64,000 nucleotides of DNA from Polynucleobacter sp. JS-Polo-80-F4 (GCF_018881965.1 NZ_JACVPI010000001.1:254018-318017); one strand, 5' to 3'. Shown: positions 23,769-32,383, counted from the stretch's first letter. The notes: generated by a model not told the origin, from the letters alone. A program made the numbers and translations.

Positions 23769-24485
23769 ATGAATATTTATAGAGAGCCTAATATCTCTGA
23801 AACCATGGCATCCACGATTACAGAACCCGTAGAAATTGACGGTCGACTACTCCGCGAAAGAGTGTACGAAGAGCTTCGTCACGACATTTTGTCGTGTCAA
23901 TTGATGCCTGGCGCCGAGATTCGAGAGGCTGAATTAGCTGCACGCTTTGAAGTCAGTAAATCTCCTGTACGTGATGCACTTATTAGTTTGGAGCGTGAGG
24001 GTTTAGTCATCACTATCCCTCGCCAAGGCTATCGCGTAGCTCCGGTCTCTATCTCCGACATGCTCGATATGTTTCATTTGCGTGCTGCCCTCGAGCGAGC
24101 CAATATTGAGCGTGTGATTCGTCATGCGAGTGATGAGCAGTTACAAGCCTTAGATCAATACAAACACTTTGATGAAAGCCAATGGGAAGATGGATTTGTG
24201 GGATACAACAAATCCTTTCACAGAAAAATGGCTGAGCTAGGCGGCAACCCCCGCATGCGCGATCAACTCATTGACCTCATCGATTTAATGGAAAGAGCTG
24301 TGCAGATTAGCGTGAGCAATATGAATCATGGCAAGCCAGAAGCACTTGTAGAAGAGCATCGCGAAATCATCGATATCGTCCAGGCCAGATCTATTAAAGC
24401 TGCCCAGCGTTTAGCTGAGCAGCATGTGCTTGCCGCCGGTAAGCGCGTCAGTAATGCAGTATCACGCGGAATGATTGTTAATTAA
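23769..24485 (+). CDS. GntR-family regulator, FCD/VanR subfamily
   Basis: 238 residues. An N-terminal winged helix (ERVYEELRHDILSCQLMPGAEI, then VSKSPVRDALISLEREGLV) precedes a C-terminal helical FCD ligand/metal domain (FHLRAALERANIE, HRKMAELGGNPRM, EEHREIIDIVQA). It probably controls both the divergent liv operon and the dehydrogenase operon downstream. ATG at 23769 is used; an ATG twelve codons later (23805) is equally plausible because neither has a clear ribosome site. Confidence 0.92.
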   Translation: MNIYREPNISETMASTITEPVEIDGRLLRERVYEELRHDILSCQLMPGAEIREAELAARFEVSKSPVRDALISLEREGLVITIPRQGYRVAPVSISDMLDMFHLRAALERANIERVIRHASDEQLQALDQYKHFDESQWEDGFVGYNKSFHRKMAELGGNPRMRDQLIDLIDLMERAVQISVSNMNHGKPEALVEEHREIIDIVQARSIKAAQRLAEQHVLAAGKRVSNAVSRGMIVN

Positions 24486-24513
24486 TTCAAATTATTTTTA
24501 TACAAGGATCATC

Positions 24514-26034
24514 ATGTCAACATCTAATAAGCAAGTCCCCATTCGTGGATTATTCATTGATGGCAAAGAAGTACCTGCATCCCAACCTGAATTGCTGGAT
24601 GTATTAAATCCAGCAACCGGTGAAATGCTTGCACAAATCTCCCATGCGACAGACGCAGACGTTGATAAGGCTGTGAAGAGCTCTGCTAAAGCCTTTGCTA
24701 GCTCCGAATGGAGTGCCATGTCCAATCGCACAAGAGCAAAACTCATTAATAAGCTTGCTGATGTTTTTGAAGCAAACTTAGAAGAAATCTACACACTAGA
24801 AACTGCTAATAACGGACGCTCACTAAACGAGACTCGCGCCCAAGTGTCTCGCTTGCCAGATTTCTTCCGCTACAACGCTGGTCTTGCAATTGCGCGTCGC
24901 GATTCAGTAATTCCAGTAGACGGTAACTACCTGAACTACACACTGCGCACTCCAATTGGTGTAGTCGGCAACTCCACTCCATTCAATCACCCATTGATGA
25001 TTATGGTGAAGAGCTTGGCTCCTACCCTCGCATCTGGTTGCACTACCGTTGTTAAGCCTTCCGAATACACTCCTTTAACTACATTGCGTCTCGCACAGTT
25101 GTTTGTTGATGCCGGTTTACCTCCAGGAGTATTTAATGTGATTACTGGTCTTGGACCATCCACTGGCAAAGCGCTTGCTGAGCATCCTGGTTTGGCTAAG
25201 TGGGTTCTGACTGGTGGCACAGAAGCTGGACGTATTACTGGTGCATTGGCTGGCAGCAACTTTGCCCATCAAACTTTAGAGCTCGGTGGCAAAACACCAG
25301 TGCTCGTATTTGATGATTTCAATGTAGATCAAGCAGTGAACTATGCTGCGTTTGGCGCCTTCATTGGGGCAGGACAAACCTGTATTTGCGGCAGCCGTCA
25401 AATTGTTCAGGCAAAAATCTATGATGAGTTTGTTGAAAAGCTTGCAGCAAAAGCAAAATCCATTCGCATCGGCAACCCAATTGACGCTTCTGTGCAACTA
25501 GGGCCTGTGGTGTCCGCACGTCAACAGCAGCGCGTTCTGAAGTACATCGATATTGGCTTGAATGAAGACAAAGCCCGTTTAGTTGCCGGTGGAAAAGTAC
25601 CTACTGATCCAAGCCTGCAGAACGGCTTCTTTGTTGAACCAACCGTATTTGCTGACGTCACTAGAAATATGCGCATTTTCCAAGAGGAAGTATTTGGACC
25701 ATTCGTATCGGTAACTAAATTTACTACCGAAGAAGAAGGCTTGGAATTGGCTAATGACTCTCCATTTGGTCTTGCAGGCGCTATTCGTACAAACGACGTT
25801 ACTAGAGCTCACCGCGTTGCTGCCAAACTCAAATGTGGCATTGTTTGGGTAAATGATCATCACCGTTTAGACCCTGCATCACCTTGGGGTGGTATTAAGG
25901 ACTCTGGCATTGGTCGAGAGTGCGGTACCGAATCTTTTGACCAACACTTTGAGACTAAGAGCGTCATGATTCGCTTGGATGATGCTCCATTTGACTGGTA
26001 CAAAGATACCGCTAGCCAACCACGTCTTAACTAA
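24514..26034 (+). CDS. NAD(P)-dependent aldehyde dehydrogenase
   Basis: 506-residue ALDH superfamily enzyme, oxidising an aldehyde to the acid. Catalytic Cys290 is in GQTCICG and the general base Glu256 in LELGGKTP. The cofactor loop (VLTGGTEAGR) and the C-terminal SPWGGIKDSGIGRECG are typical. The ATG at 24514 follows AAGGATC; the open frame 13 codons upstream overlaps gntR and is unlikely to be translated. It is the first structural gene of a catabolic cluster with a hydrolase-fold protein and a zeta-type GST. The substrate is unknown. Confidence 0.94.
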   Translation: MSTSNKQVPIRGLFIDGKEVPASQPELLDVLNPATGEMLAQISHATDADVDKAVKSSAKAFASSEWSAMSNRTRAKLINKLADVFEANLEEIYTLETANNGRSLNETRAQVSRLPDFFRYNAGLAIARRDSVIPVDGNYLNYTLRTPIGVVGNSTPFNHPLMIMVKSLAPTLASGCTTVVKPSEYTPLTTLRLAQLFVDAGLPPGVFNVITGLGPSTGKALAEHPGLAKWVLTGGTEAGRITGALAGSNFAHQTLELGGKTPVLVFDDFNVDQAVNYAAFGAFIGAGQTCICGSRQIVQAKIYDEFVEKLAAKAKSIRIGNPIDASVQLGPVVSARQQQRVLKYIDIGLNEDKARLVAGGKVPTDPSLQNGFFVEPTVFADVTRNMRIFQEEVFGPFVSVTKFTTEEEGLELANDSPFGLAGAIRTNDVTRAHRVAAKLKCGIVWVNDHHRLDPASPWGGIKDSGIGRECGTESFDQHFETKSVMIRLDDAPFDWYKDTASQPRLN

Positions 26035-26074
26035 TTACTCGTCTTCCATTAGAGAGCAAGGAAAATACATTCAT

Positions 26075-26860
26075 ATGACAAATAAAACGTTAACCATCGA
26101 CAATAAAAAATTGAGCTTGGATATTTCAGGCTCTGGCAAACCTATTATTTTGTTTCACTCTCTATTGGCTGACAGCAGTTCTTTTGCGCCTCTTGCAACG
26201 GACTTGGTCAAAACCCATGAAGTGATCTCACTCAACCTGCCTGGCTTTGAAGGCTCTGACTTTGTAGGTGGTGATCTCAACACGATTGCCGACCACATTG
26301 CTAAAGCCATTGAATCTCTGCACCTTTCTGAAAAACCCATCTTCTTAGGTAATGGTTACGGCGGCTTCATCGCTTTAATTACCAGTATTCGTCACCCACA
26401 ACTGGCCTCACGCTTGGTGTTGGCGGATTGTGGTGCCATGTTCTCTGAGCCAGGTCGCGCGGCTTTCAAGGGAATGTCTGGTGCCGCCAAAGAAAAAGGT
26501 TTGGAAGCTATTGCGGATGTAGCAATGCGCCGCTTATTTGCTCCAGAGTTCCAAGAGCAGAACCCAACTCTCGTTGCAGAAAGAAAGAAACGTTTCTTAG
26601 CCCTTGATACTGAAACTTTCCATGGTGCATGTGCCGCCCTCTCTACTCTCGATATTAGAGATCAGTTATCTACAGTAAGTCAGCCAGTATTAGTTCTGGT
26701 TGGCGAACTGGATGAGGCCACACCTTCAGCAATGTCAGTAGAGCTTCATGCTGGCTTGCCAAATGCCACATTAAATATCTTGCCAGGCTTGGCACACGTT
26801 CCTCAGTTACAGGCTCCAGCAGTCTTTATGAACGCTATTCGCGACTTCATTAACGCCTAA
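26075..26860 (+). CDS. Alpha/beta-hydrolase-fold protein lacking the nucleophilic serine
   Basis: 261 residues with a clear alpha/beta hydrolase outline: HG-equivalent loop FHSLLADSSS, elbow LGNGYGGF, Asp213 in GELDEATP and His241 in GLAHVPQLQ. At the elbow the expected GxSxG reads G-N-Gly94-Y-G (codon GGT), so the nucleophile is missing while Asp and His remain. It may do cofactor-free or non-covalent chemistry, or it may be inactive. AAGGA precedes the ATG at 26075; the 5' extension of the frame is inside the dehydrogenase gene. It sits in the dehydrogenase operon. Confidence 0.85.
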   Translation: MTNKTLTIDNKKLSLDISGSGKPIILFHSLLADSSSFAPLATDLVKTHEVISLNLPGFEGSDFVGGDLNTIADHIAKAIESLHLSEKPIFLGNGYGGFIALITSIRHPQLASRLVLADCGAMFSEPGRAAFKGMSGAAKEKGLEAIADVAMRRLFAPEFQEQNPTLVAERKKRFLALDTETFHGACAALSTLDIRDQLSTVSQPVLVLVGELDEATPSAMSVELHAGLPNATLNILPGLAHVPQLQAPAVFMNAIRDFINA

Positions 26861-26874
26861 ATGAGTCTTACTGC

Positions 26875-27528
26875 ATGAGCGTCACCCTTTACGGATTCTG
26901 GCGGTCCCTAGCGGCTTATCGCGTGAGGGTTGCCCTAAACCTCAAAGGAATTCCTTTTGAAGAGATATCCATCAACTTGGCTGGTGGTGAGCAATTTGGA
27001 GAAGCATATAGCTCACTCAATCCACAGCATGTGGTTCCTCTTCTCAAGCATGATGATCATGAAATCGTTCAGTCTCTGGCTATTCTGGAGTACATAGAAG
27101 ATATTTGGCCCAGCCCAAAACTCATTCCTAGCAAACCTATCGATAAGGCCGAAGTTAAGGCCCTAGCTTTAATCACTATCGCTGATACCCACCCGCTCAT
27201 TATTCCCAGAGTCAGAAACTTTCTGAACCAAGAATGGGGCCTTGACGAGGCAGCTCAAACAAAGTGGGCACAACATTGGTTTACTAAAGGCAATGAGGCA
27301 ATTGAAAACACGCTCATTAAGTTAGGCAAGTCGAATACCTACTCATTTGGCAATGAAGTAACGATTGCTGATATCGCTTTAGCCTCACATGTCATTGGCG
27401 CAAAGCTATTTAATGTGGATATGAGGACCGCCCCCACCCTGAATGGCATCTTTGAAAACTGCATGAAGATTTCTAGCTTCGCAGATGCACATCCCCTCAA
27501 GCAGCCAGGCGCACCAAAATTAAACTAA
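26875..27528 (+). CDS. Zeta-class glutathione S-transferase (maleylacetoacetate isomerase-like)
   Basis: 217 residues. The N-terminal thioredoxin fold begins TLYGFWRSLAAYRVRVALNLKG, matching the zeta-class pattern in which a Ser binds glutathione (second Ser of SS replaced by Leu here). It continues NPQHVVPLL and the glutathione site QSLAILEYIE. The C-terminal helical domain is complete. Zeta enzymes isomerise maleylacetoacetate or maleylpyruvate, steps of tyrosine/homogentisate or gentisate breakdown. With the dehydrogenase and hydrolase-like genes it supports an aromatic-type pathway, although no ring-cleavage enzyme is in the window. Confidence 0.85.
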   Translation: MSVTLYGFWRSLAAYRVRVALNLKGIPFEEISINLAGGEQFGEAYSSLNPQHVVPLLKHDDHEIVQSLAILEYIEDIWPSPKLIPSKPIDKAEVKALALITIADTHPLIIPRVRNFLNQEWGLDEAAQTKWAQHWFTKGNEAIENTLIKLGKSNTYSFGNEVTIADIALASHVIGAKLFNVDMRTAPTLNGIFENCMKISSFADAHPLKQPGAPKLN

Positions 27529-27592
27529 GCAAAACCAGCGCATACTTCTAATCCCAGAAGCAGAAAAGTAGTCGAGATGCTACATTAGATCC

Positions 27593-28372
27593 ATGCGGAA
27601 AATAGTCCCTCTAATTAAAGCAATCCTTGTCGTCTCCCTTCAGTGCATTTTTCTAAAGATGGCATTTGCATGGGGAGTTGAAGGGCATCAGGTAGTGGCT
27701 CAAATTGCCCAATCTCAACTATCACCCAAAGCAAAAGCTGAAATTAGTAAATTATTAAGCCTAGAGCCCGGCTCTTCTTTAGTAAGCATCTCTACTTGGC
27801 CAGATGAGCATGCAACCAAGATTACCGCTCGCTGGCATTACGTCAATTTCCCCAAAGACTCTTGTTTATATGTACCTGAGCGAGACTGCCCCAATGGAGA
27901 TTGTGTGATTGCAGCTTTGCAGCAACAGACACAAGTTTTGGGATCAAAGGAGTCGGATGAAAAAAGACTGCTTGCCCTGAAATATGTTGTGCACTTTATG
28001 GGCGATATCCACCAACCCCTACATGCAGGATACAGGGGAGATAAAGGTGGCAATACATACCAAGTTCAAGCCTTTGGAAAAAGCACCAATTTGCATGCAC
28101 TGTGGGATTCTGGTCTGATTAAGCACTTCAATGCCCCAACGAATGTACTTGCTATAGATTTAATGTCAAATAAGGCGAATCCTAGAAATGACTTCAATAT
28201 AGAGCCGCTTACTGCAGCTGCAGAGTCTTGCAATATCGCTCATGAAAACAACTTCTATCCAACGCGAGTTGTTGATCAGCAGTACATAAACCACTACACC
28301 CCAGTTCTGAAGGATAGGTTGAAGCTTGCGGGTGAGCGCCTGGCGCGTTTGCTAAATACTACTTTTCAGTAG
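27593..28372 (+). CDS. S1/P1-type secreted nuclease
   Basis: 259 residues with a signal peptide ending in AFA and a mature N-terminal Trp (AWGVEGHQVVAQIA), the hallmark first zinc ligand of S1/P1 nucleases. Other zinc ligands are visible in WPDEH, HYVN, HFMGDIHQPLH and NLHALWDSG. Four Cys (CLYVPERDC, CVIAA, ESCN) can form disulfides. Such enzymes degrade single-stranded DNA and RNA and release phosphate-bearing 5' nucleotides, here probably in the periplasm or outside the cell for scavenging. Stand-alone gene. Confidence 0.93.
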   Translation: MRKIVPLIKAILVVSLQCIFLKMAFAWGVEGHQVVAQIAQSQLSPKAKAEISKLLSLEPGSSLVSISTWPDEHATKITARWHYVNFPKDSCLYVPERDCPNGDCVIAALQQQTQVLGSKESDEKRLLALKYVVHFMGDIHQPLHAGYRGDKGGNTYQVQAFGKSTNLHALWDSGLIKHFNAPTNVLAIDLMSNKANPRNDFNIEPLTAAAESCNIAHENNFYPTRVVDQQYINHYTPVLKDRLKLAGERLARLLNTTFQ

Positions 28373-28396
28373 GCCAAAATGATTGCGACGAAGGCA

Positions 28397-29731
28397 TTAA
28401 GCTGTCCTATCCCTTAGCGCATCGTAGATCGGCTCTTGTTTTAGCAAGACAGGAATGATGGTGCAGATAACGCTAGCTATCAACAAGGGAATCATTAAGC
28501 CAACTTTGCCGCTCATTTCTATAGCTAGCAAAATTCCGGTAAGGGGCGCCCTGACTACTACCGTAAAAAATGCAGCCATACCTACCAAGGCAAATGAAAT
28601 AGGGTCTAGTTGGCCTAATGCCATATGGCTCAACAAGGGATTGATAGCCAGCACAAACAACACTCCAATACCCGAGCCCATCAATAGGATTGGTGAAAAA
28701 ATTCCGCCTGGAACCCCAGTGGAATAGCTGATCGGGCCAAGAAAGAAGCGCCCGATCATCAGCAACATCAGAGGTAGTAAAAAATATTCTTCGCTCAAGA
28801 GTGATTGAACTTGCAAGTCTCCCCCGCCCACCAACTTTGGATAAAAATAAGCGAGTGTACCGACCCCAAAACCGATGATCGTTGCCTTATTCACTGGAGA
28901 AATGGCAGTAAATGCATCGGAGATATTTAAAGCGCCAATAATTGTTCGGCTATATAGAGTGGCTAGGAAACTGAGCAATACCGAAAAGATAATATAAAAA
29001 TATAGGCTGATGCTTGAGTCTGGCAATAGATCCCCAACCACAAATTCAGTTGAATTTCCAAAGTAACTACGGAAAACAATCATTCCTGAAGTTACCGCAG
29101 CAAATGACACCATTAGTCTCTTAATGGAGATTTTTTTAGATATTTCTTCAAATGAGAATGCAATTCCAGAGAGTGGTGCATTAAAAGCAACTGATAATCC
29201 TGCACCAGCAACGGCTGTATACAGCAGCGATTGCTCAACGACTTTAAGGCGGGTTAATTTCCCACATTCAGAACCAATAATGGCAGCCATTTGCACCGTT
29301 GGACCCTCCCTACCCAGGGCCATGCCTGATCCAATCGACAGCAAACCACCAAAGAATTTAATTGGTAAAGCCCTGAAGGGGCTGGGTTTGGCTACTCCAT
29401 GCATCACTGCCTCTACGTGCTGGATACCACTGCCGATTGTTGTGGGTTCGAGCTTAACCATCATCCGAGCAATTCCCACGCAGATACTAGTAATCAGTCC
29501 GATCACGATAAAGCCGGGAACGAACCATTCACCATCGATACGGTGAAGATAGGCAGAAAAAGAGAGAAAGTGGCCGGTGATGAAATTGAGCGCAGCTCTA
29601 AAAGCACCCCCTACTATTCCAACCAAGGCCCCTGCGACAGCAGCCACCACCAACACCCTCAAGGTGTCGAGTGGTAACTCACCGGAGTCTTCAGATTGGA
29701 TGCGATTCACTCTTGACCAGTCACTATTCAC
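28397..29731 (-). CDS. ClC-family chloride channel/antiporter
   Basis: 444 residues with about ten to twelve membrane helices. The three ClC selectivity segments are present: GSGIQHVE, GREGPTVQM (with the gating Glu) and GVPGGIFSP. No C-terminal CBS domains are present, as is usual for bacterial ClcA-like members. These proteins exchange chloride (or fluoride in a subset) for protons. It overlaps the small exported-protein gene by eight bases, so they are co-transcribed. The exact anion is not resolved. Confidence 0.92.
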   Translation of the reverse strand: MNSDWSRVNRIQSEDSGELPLDTLRVLVVAAVAGALVGIVGGAFRAALNFITGHFLSFSAYLHRIDGEWFVPGFIVIGLITSICVGIARMMVKLEPTTIGSGIQHVEAVMHGVAKPSPFRALPIKFFGGLLSIGSGMALGREGPTVQMAAIIGSECGKLTRLKVVEQSLLYTAVAGAGLSVAFNAPLSGIAFSFEEISKKISIKRLMVSFAAVTSGMIVFRSYFGNSTEFVVGDLLPDSSISLYFYIIFSVLLSFLATLYSRTIIGALNISDAFTAISPVNKATIIGFGVGTLAYFYPKLVGGGDLQVQSLLSEEYFLLPLMLLMIGRFFLGPISYSTGVPGGIFSPILLMGSGIGVLFVLAINPLLSHMALGQLDPISFALVGMAAFFTVVVRAPLTGILLAIEMSGKVGLMIPLLIASVICTIIPVLLKQEPIYDALRDRTA

Positions 29732-30125
29732 AAATTCCAGTTAGAAGCAAGCTGCCTGAAAAGAAACCAAAGGGCTTCTGCATTCCCTTTACAAATTCAT
29801 CGATATTTAAGTAATCAACATATAGCCTACTTTTATCTGAAGACTTCTGCTGCCAAAGTACTTTATAGGAATTTTTCTCACTACCCGCTGAAAGTATTTT
29901 AGGATTTTTAAGGGAATCCATAACATCCCCAATCACATCGCCAGTTTTCTTCATGACAGTAAATTTCTGCCCGATTCTTGGGCTATCTTGCAAAACGTCC
30001 AGAGATCCATCGGCTTTAATAAAAGCATCACTCATCACTTGGCACTGATAAATAAAGGGGTCAGCATAGACTGGTAATGGACCGAGTAATAGGGCTGCGG
30101 AAACTAGAGTTAACAAATACTTCAT
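29724..30125 (-). CDS. Small exported protein of unknown function
   Basis: 133 residues with a signal peptide (MKYLLTLVSAALLLGPLPVYA) and a predicted beta-rich mature domain with two Cys (FIYQCQV and the terminal GICE), which may form a disulfide. No family is recognised. It precedes and overlaps the ClC gene by eight bases. The core of the TGTTCGAAAACGAACA palindrome recurs 23 bp upstream of its start. Confidence 0.75.
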   Translation of the reverse strand: MKYLLTLVSAALLLGPLPVYADPFIYQCQVMSDAFIKADGSLDVLQDSPRIGQKFTVMKKTGDVIGDVMDSLKNPKILSAGSEKNSYKVLWQQKSSDKSRLYVDYLNIDEFVKGMQKPFGFFSGSLLLTGICE

Positions 30126-30147
30126 AGCTTTATCTTTTTGTAGTGAG

Positions 30148-30159
30148 TTCGAAAACGAA
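30148..30159. promoter_or_regulatory. Second copy of the TTCGAAAACGAA site
   Basis: The 12-base palindrome TTCGAAAACGAA lies 23 bp before the small exported-protein gene. It is identical to the core of the perfect palindrome at 10155-10170. The two may be sites for the same regulator, but chance is not excluded. Confidence 0.25.
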
Positions 30160-30210
30160 ATATCAGTTTAACCAATCTCAAGCGACGCAAACGATCTGCT
30201 TGATATACAA

Positions 30211-30230
30211 AAGCCACCCTTAGGTGGCTT
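30211..30230 (-). terminator. Terminator of the small membrane protein gene
   Basis: On the minus strand AAGCCACC-TAAG-GGTGGCTTTT: an eight-base stem followed by T residues, 40 bp past the stop codon of the gene ending at 30273. It belongs to the same hairpin family as 2610 and 10054. Confidence 0.7.
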
Positions 30231-30272
30231 GAATGATTTCAGAGCTATATGTTGCATGCTGTATATGAAAAT

Positions 30273-30614
30273 TTATTCCTTAACGACAAAAGAATAGAGC
30301 ACACATAAAATTGCTGCAGCCACCCCTGTTACAAGTGCTTCCCCTGTGAAGGAGGCTGTATGCGTAATATAGTCAGCAGCTACTGTAGCTAAACCAGTTA
30401 AAGCTCCAGTTGTGTAGCGATTATGTAGCCACTTCCTGCTTTCAAAAAAGGATAGCGCAACCATAACGCTGGCTGTTAATAAGCCCGTCCTCAAGGCTAT
30501 TTCCCAATGACCAAGGGTCAGGACACTCAGATCACCCTTGACCATTACAAACAAACAAGCCGGAAATGACTCAGACAGTCTGCGACCAAAAATAATGCTT
30601 TTTTCTTTAAACAT
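30273..30614 (-). CDS. Small membrane protein, unknown
   Basis: 113 residues with about three hydrophobic helices (ALRTGLLTASVMVALSFF, TGALTGLATVAADYI, TGVAAAILCVLYSFVV) after a basic N-terminus. No family is recognised. It is downstream of, and on the same strand as, the ArsR-type regulator, with about 190 bp between them. It ends before a clear terminator. Its function cannot be stated. Confidence 0.65.
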   Translation of the reverse strand: MFKEKSIIFGRRLSESFPACLFVMVKGDLSVLTLGHWEIALRTGLLTASVMVALSFFESRKWLHNRYTTGALTGLATVAADYITHTASFTGEALVTGVAAAILCVLYSFVVKE

Positions 30615-30648
30615 TGATCAGCCTAATTTAAAAAAATAGTTAAAAGCG

Positions 30649-30840
30649 CTACACAGGAGATAGCCCATCCCCTGGTTGCATAAACATCATAACGTTAAGC
30701 GAAGCTGATCCTGAGATCTTGATGTCTTTATAAGCCCCAAGGTCATTCTTGAGGTCTTTTGGGTCCAGTGCTCTCGGCTCTGAAACCGAGCTAGCAGACT
30801 CTAATGAAGCAACCCGGACTTGGGGATAGAGGAGGAAAAT
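30649..30840 (-). other. Open frame without a start, possible frameshifted ArsR tail
   Basis: A 63-codon open frame without an obvious start lies just past the ArsR-type gene, in the -1 frame relative to it. It reads as plausible protein (for example EPRALDPKDLKNDLGAYKDI and ISGSASLNVMMFMQPG). A -1 shift at TTTT within the last codons of the regulator would fuse it as a C-terminal extension. It may be a decayed or frameshifted tail, or coincidence. Confidence 0.3.
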
Positions 30841-31133
30841 TCACCCGCTAATAGCGCGTGATTAACGTTGCTGGATTCAAAGGCCTGAGCTAGCCACTGA
30901 GGAATGTTGTCACAAACGCAGTAAACACCCCTGCGACCACCCTCTTTCAAGCAAATCAACTTGGCAGCAACCAGTTTTTTTAAATGAAAGTCCAACGTTC
31001 CTGAGTCAAATCCAAATTCATCAATTATATTTTTAGGTCTAATCCCCACTTTTCCAGAGCGATAGATAGACTCAAAAACTTTGAATCTTGTCTCATGACC
31101 GAGCGATTCAAATATTGATAAGGAAGCATTCAT
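30801..31133 (-). CDS. ArsR-type winged-helix regulator
   Basis: 110 residues. Winged-helix features are SLGHETRFKVFESIYRSG, a recognition helix region (GFDSGTLDFHLKKLVAAKLI) and a wing (GGRRGVYCVC). The ELCVCDL metal box of ArsR/SmtB sensors is absent, so it likely responds to something else or belongs to the DNA-binding ArsR-like group. It may regulate the small membrane protein downstream. The C-terminal tail is short, and an open frame in the next register follows it (30649-30840). Confidence 0.8.
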   Translation of the reverse strand: MNASLSIFESLGHETRFKVFESIYRSGKVGIRPKNIIDEFGFDSGTLDFHLKKLVAAKLICLKEGGRRGVYCVCDNIPQWLAQAFESSNVNHALLAGEFSSSIPKSGLLH

Positions 31134-31174
31134 AAATTAATCTAGGAAAAAAATTTAGTGATGCGTATATAACT

Positions 31175-31501
31175 TTAGTTTGATGTGCCAGTTGTGTAAT
31201 CAAGTGTAGGTTGTGATTGCCCACGTAGATCTCGCATCGCGACACTATGGATTGACTCTTCAACCTCAGCTATCACTTCGTTAACCTCATATTTAATGAG
31301 TCGAATCTCATCTGCCAGACTTTCTGACTTAGGATCCATGTGCGCAGGAATCTGATGGGGATTCTTGGAATTTGCCTGAACTGAGTCATCAACACTTAAC
31401 TGAATCCTTGTTCCTGCAAGAGCGGCTGAACCGCAAACTAAGAGGGAGAAGGTCAACAGAGTGGCTAGGGGATGACGACCGCAAAATGAAGTAAAGGACA
31501 T
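31175..31501 (-). CDS. Small exported protein with HSxAMxxLR tail
   Basis: 108 residues. ATG at 31501 has an excellent GGAGG five bases upstream, so the longer frame to 31543 is rejected. A signal peptide (LATLLTFSLLVCGSAALA) is followed by a Lys/Glu-rich, probably helical mature part (EIRLIKYEVNEVIAEVEESIHSVAMRDLRG, motif in residues about 78-95). The segment SIHSVAMRDLRG resembles SVHSDAMGNVRS in the 53-residue protein at 35033. A copy of the TAGAGCTAAAGT motif lies 58 bp upstream on its strand. Its role is unknown; it is probably in the regulon of the adjacent two-component system. Confidence 0.75.
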   Translation of the reverse strand: MSFTSFCGRHPLATLLTFSLLVCGSAALAGTRIQLSVDDSVQANSKNPHQIPAHMDPKSESLADEIRLIKYEVNEVIAEVEESIHSVAMRDLRGQSQPTLDYTTGTSN

Positions 31502-31558
31502 AACAGACCTCCAAAAAATGAACTTAGCCCATCCTAAGTACATCCTTATTTGAGAGCC

Positions 31559-31575
31559 ATAGCACTTTAGCTCTA
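31559..31575 (-). promoter_or_regulatory. Regulon motif copy 1 (TAGAGCTAAAGTGCTAT)
   Basis: Minus-strand copy of the repeated 17-base motif, 58 bp before the start codon of the small exported protein at 31501, which is the usual activator position. It matches the consensus TAGAGCTAAAGTACTAG at 15 of 17 bases. Confidence 0.6.
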
Positions 31576-31695
31576 GTCACGTATCTGTCATGAATTTCTC
31601 GAGGATCTCGATAGTGCGCATTTATCGAAACCCCTTAAATAGACCCTTTAATTGAAGGTTGAAACCAAATTATTGATCTTGGTCAATATTAGCCC

Positions 31696-31712
31696 TAGAG
31701 CTAAAGTACTAG
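31696..31712 (+). promoter_or_regulatory. Regulon motif copy 2 (TAGAGCTAAAGTACTAG)
   Basis: Exact consensus copy 75 bp upstream of the response-regulator start. The similarity to copy 4 extends downstream (AGTAGAAATCGTGA against AGTCGAAATTATTA), which suggests a whole conserved promoter, probably autoregulation. Confidence 0.65.
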
Positions 31713-31786
31713 TAGAAATCGTGATACAAATGACATAATAATTCCTCCCAATATAAGCATTAAATAAAGTAAAAATAAGGACTTAC

Positions 31787-32380
31787 ATGCATCCCGTGTC
31801 ATTGTTGATCGTCGACGATCATCCGGTCTACAGGGATGCATTACATCAGTTTCTTACACGAAAATTCTTTTCCTGCGGAACTCAAGTATTTTCAGCAAAC
31901 TCGATTAAAGAGGGCCTCAATATAGTCCGCTCTAAAAAGTCGAGATGGATCATTCTTTTAGACCTACTAATCCCGGATTCAGAAAACCAGCTCTTTGGTA
32001 TTCAAGAGTTTAAAAAGTGCGAGGACATTGTCGCCATTGCCGCAATTTCAGGACTTGAAAAAGAAAGCTTGGCACAAGAGTGTATTGATGCGGGTTGCAG
32101 CATCTTCATACCAAAGAGTAGCGATACATCGTTCATTTATCAAAGTCTGTGCGATTTGATGGGAGTTAGCTCTAATGAGTCCGAGCCCACTCAACTCACC
32201 GATAGACAAAAACAAATTCTGAGCCATATCTCCAATGGTGACTCCAATAAGATGATTGCGTACTCCCTCAATATCAGCGAACAGACAGTAAAGGTTCATT
32301 TAGGCGAGATCTTTAAGAAGATAAAGGTATTTAATAGGACGCAAGCTGTTATCAAAGCCAAAGAAAACGGCTGGGTATAG
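31787..32380 (+). CDS. LuxR/NarL-type response regulator
   Basis: 197 residues. An N-terminal receiver domain (LLIVDDHPVYRDAL; phosphoacceptor Asp59 in ILLDLLIPDS; IPKS near residue 112) precedes a C-terminal LuxR-type helix-turn-helix (LTDRQKQILSHISNGDSNKMIAYSLN, then ISEQTVKVHLGEIFKKI). A predicted DNA-binding activator controlled by phosphorylation. The kinase gene starts 3 bp after its stop, so they form one operon. The promoter carries the consensus 17-base motif, which recurs four more times nearby. The stimulus is unknown. Confidence 0.93.
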   Translation: MHPVSLLIVDDHPVYRDALHQFLTRKFFSCGTQVFSANSIKEGLNIVRSKKSRWIILLDLLIPDSENQLFGIQEFKKCEDIVAIAAISGLEKESLAQECIDAGCSIFIPKSSDTSFIYQSLCDLMGVSSNESEPTQLTDRQKQILSHISNGDSNKMIAYSLNISEQTVKVHLGEIFKKIKVFNRTQAVIKAKENGWV

Positions 32381-32383
32381 AGC

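Noticed and set aside
29124..29677. Plus-strand open frames of 140 and 92 codons opposite the ClC gene.
   Set aside because: They are antisense to a well-supported membrane transporter and have no features of their own.
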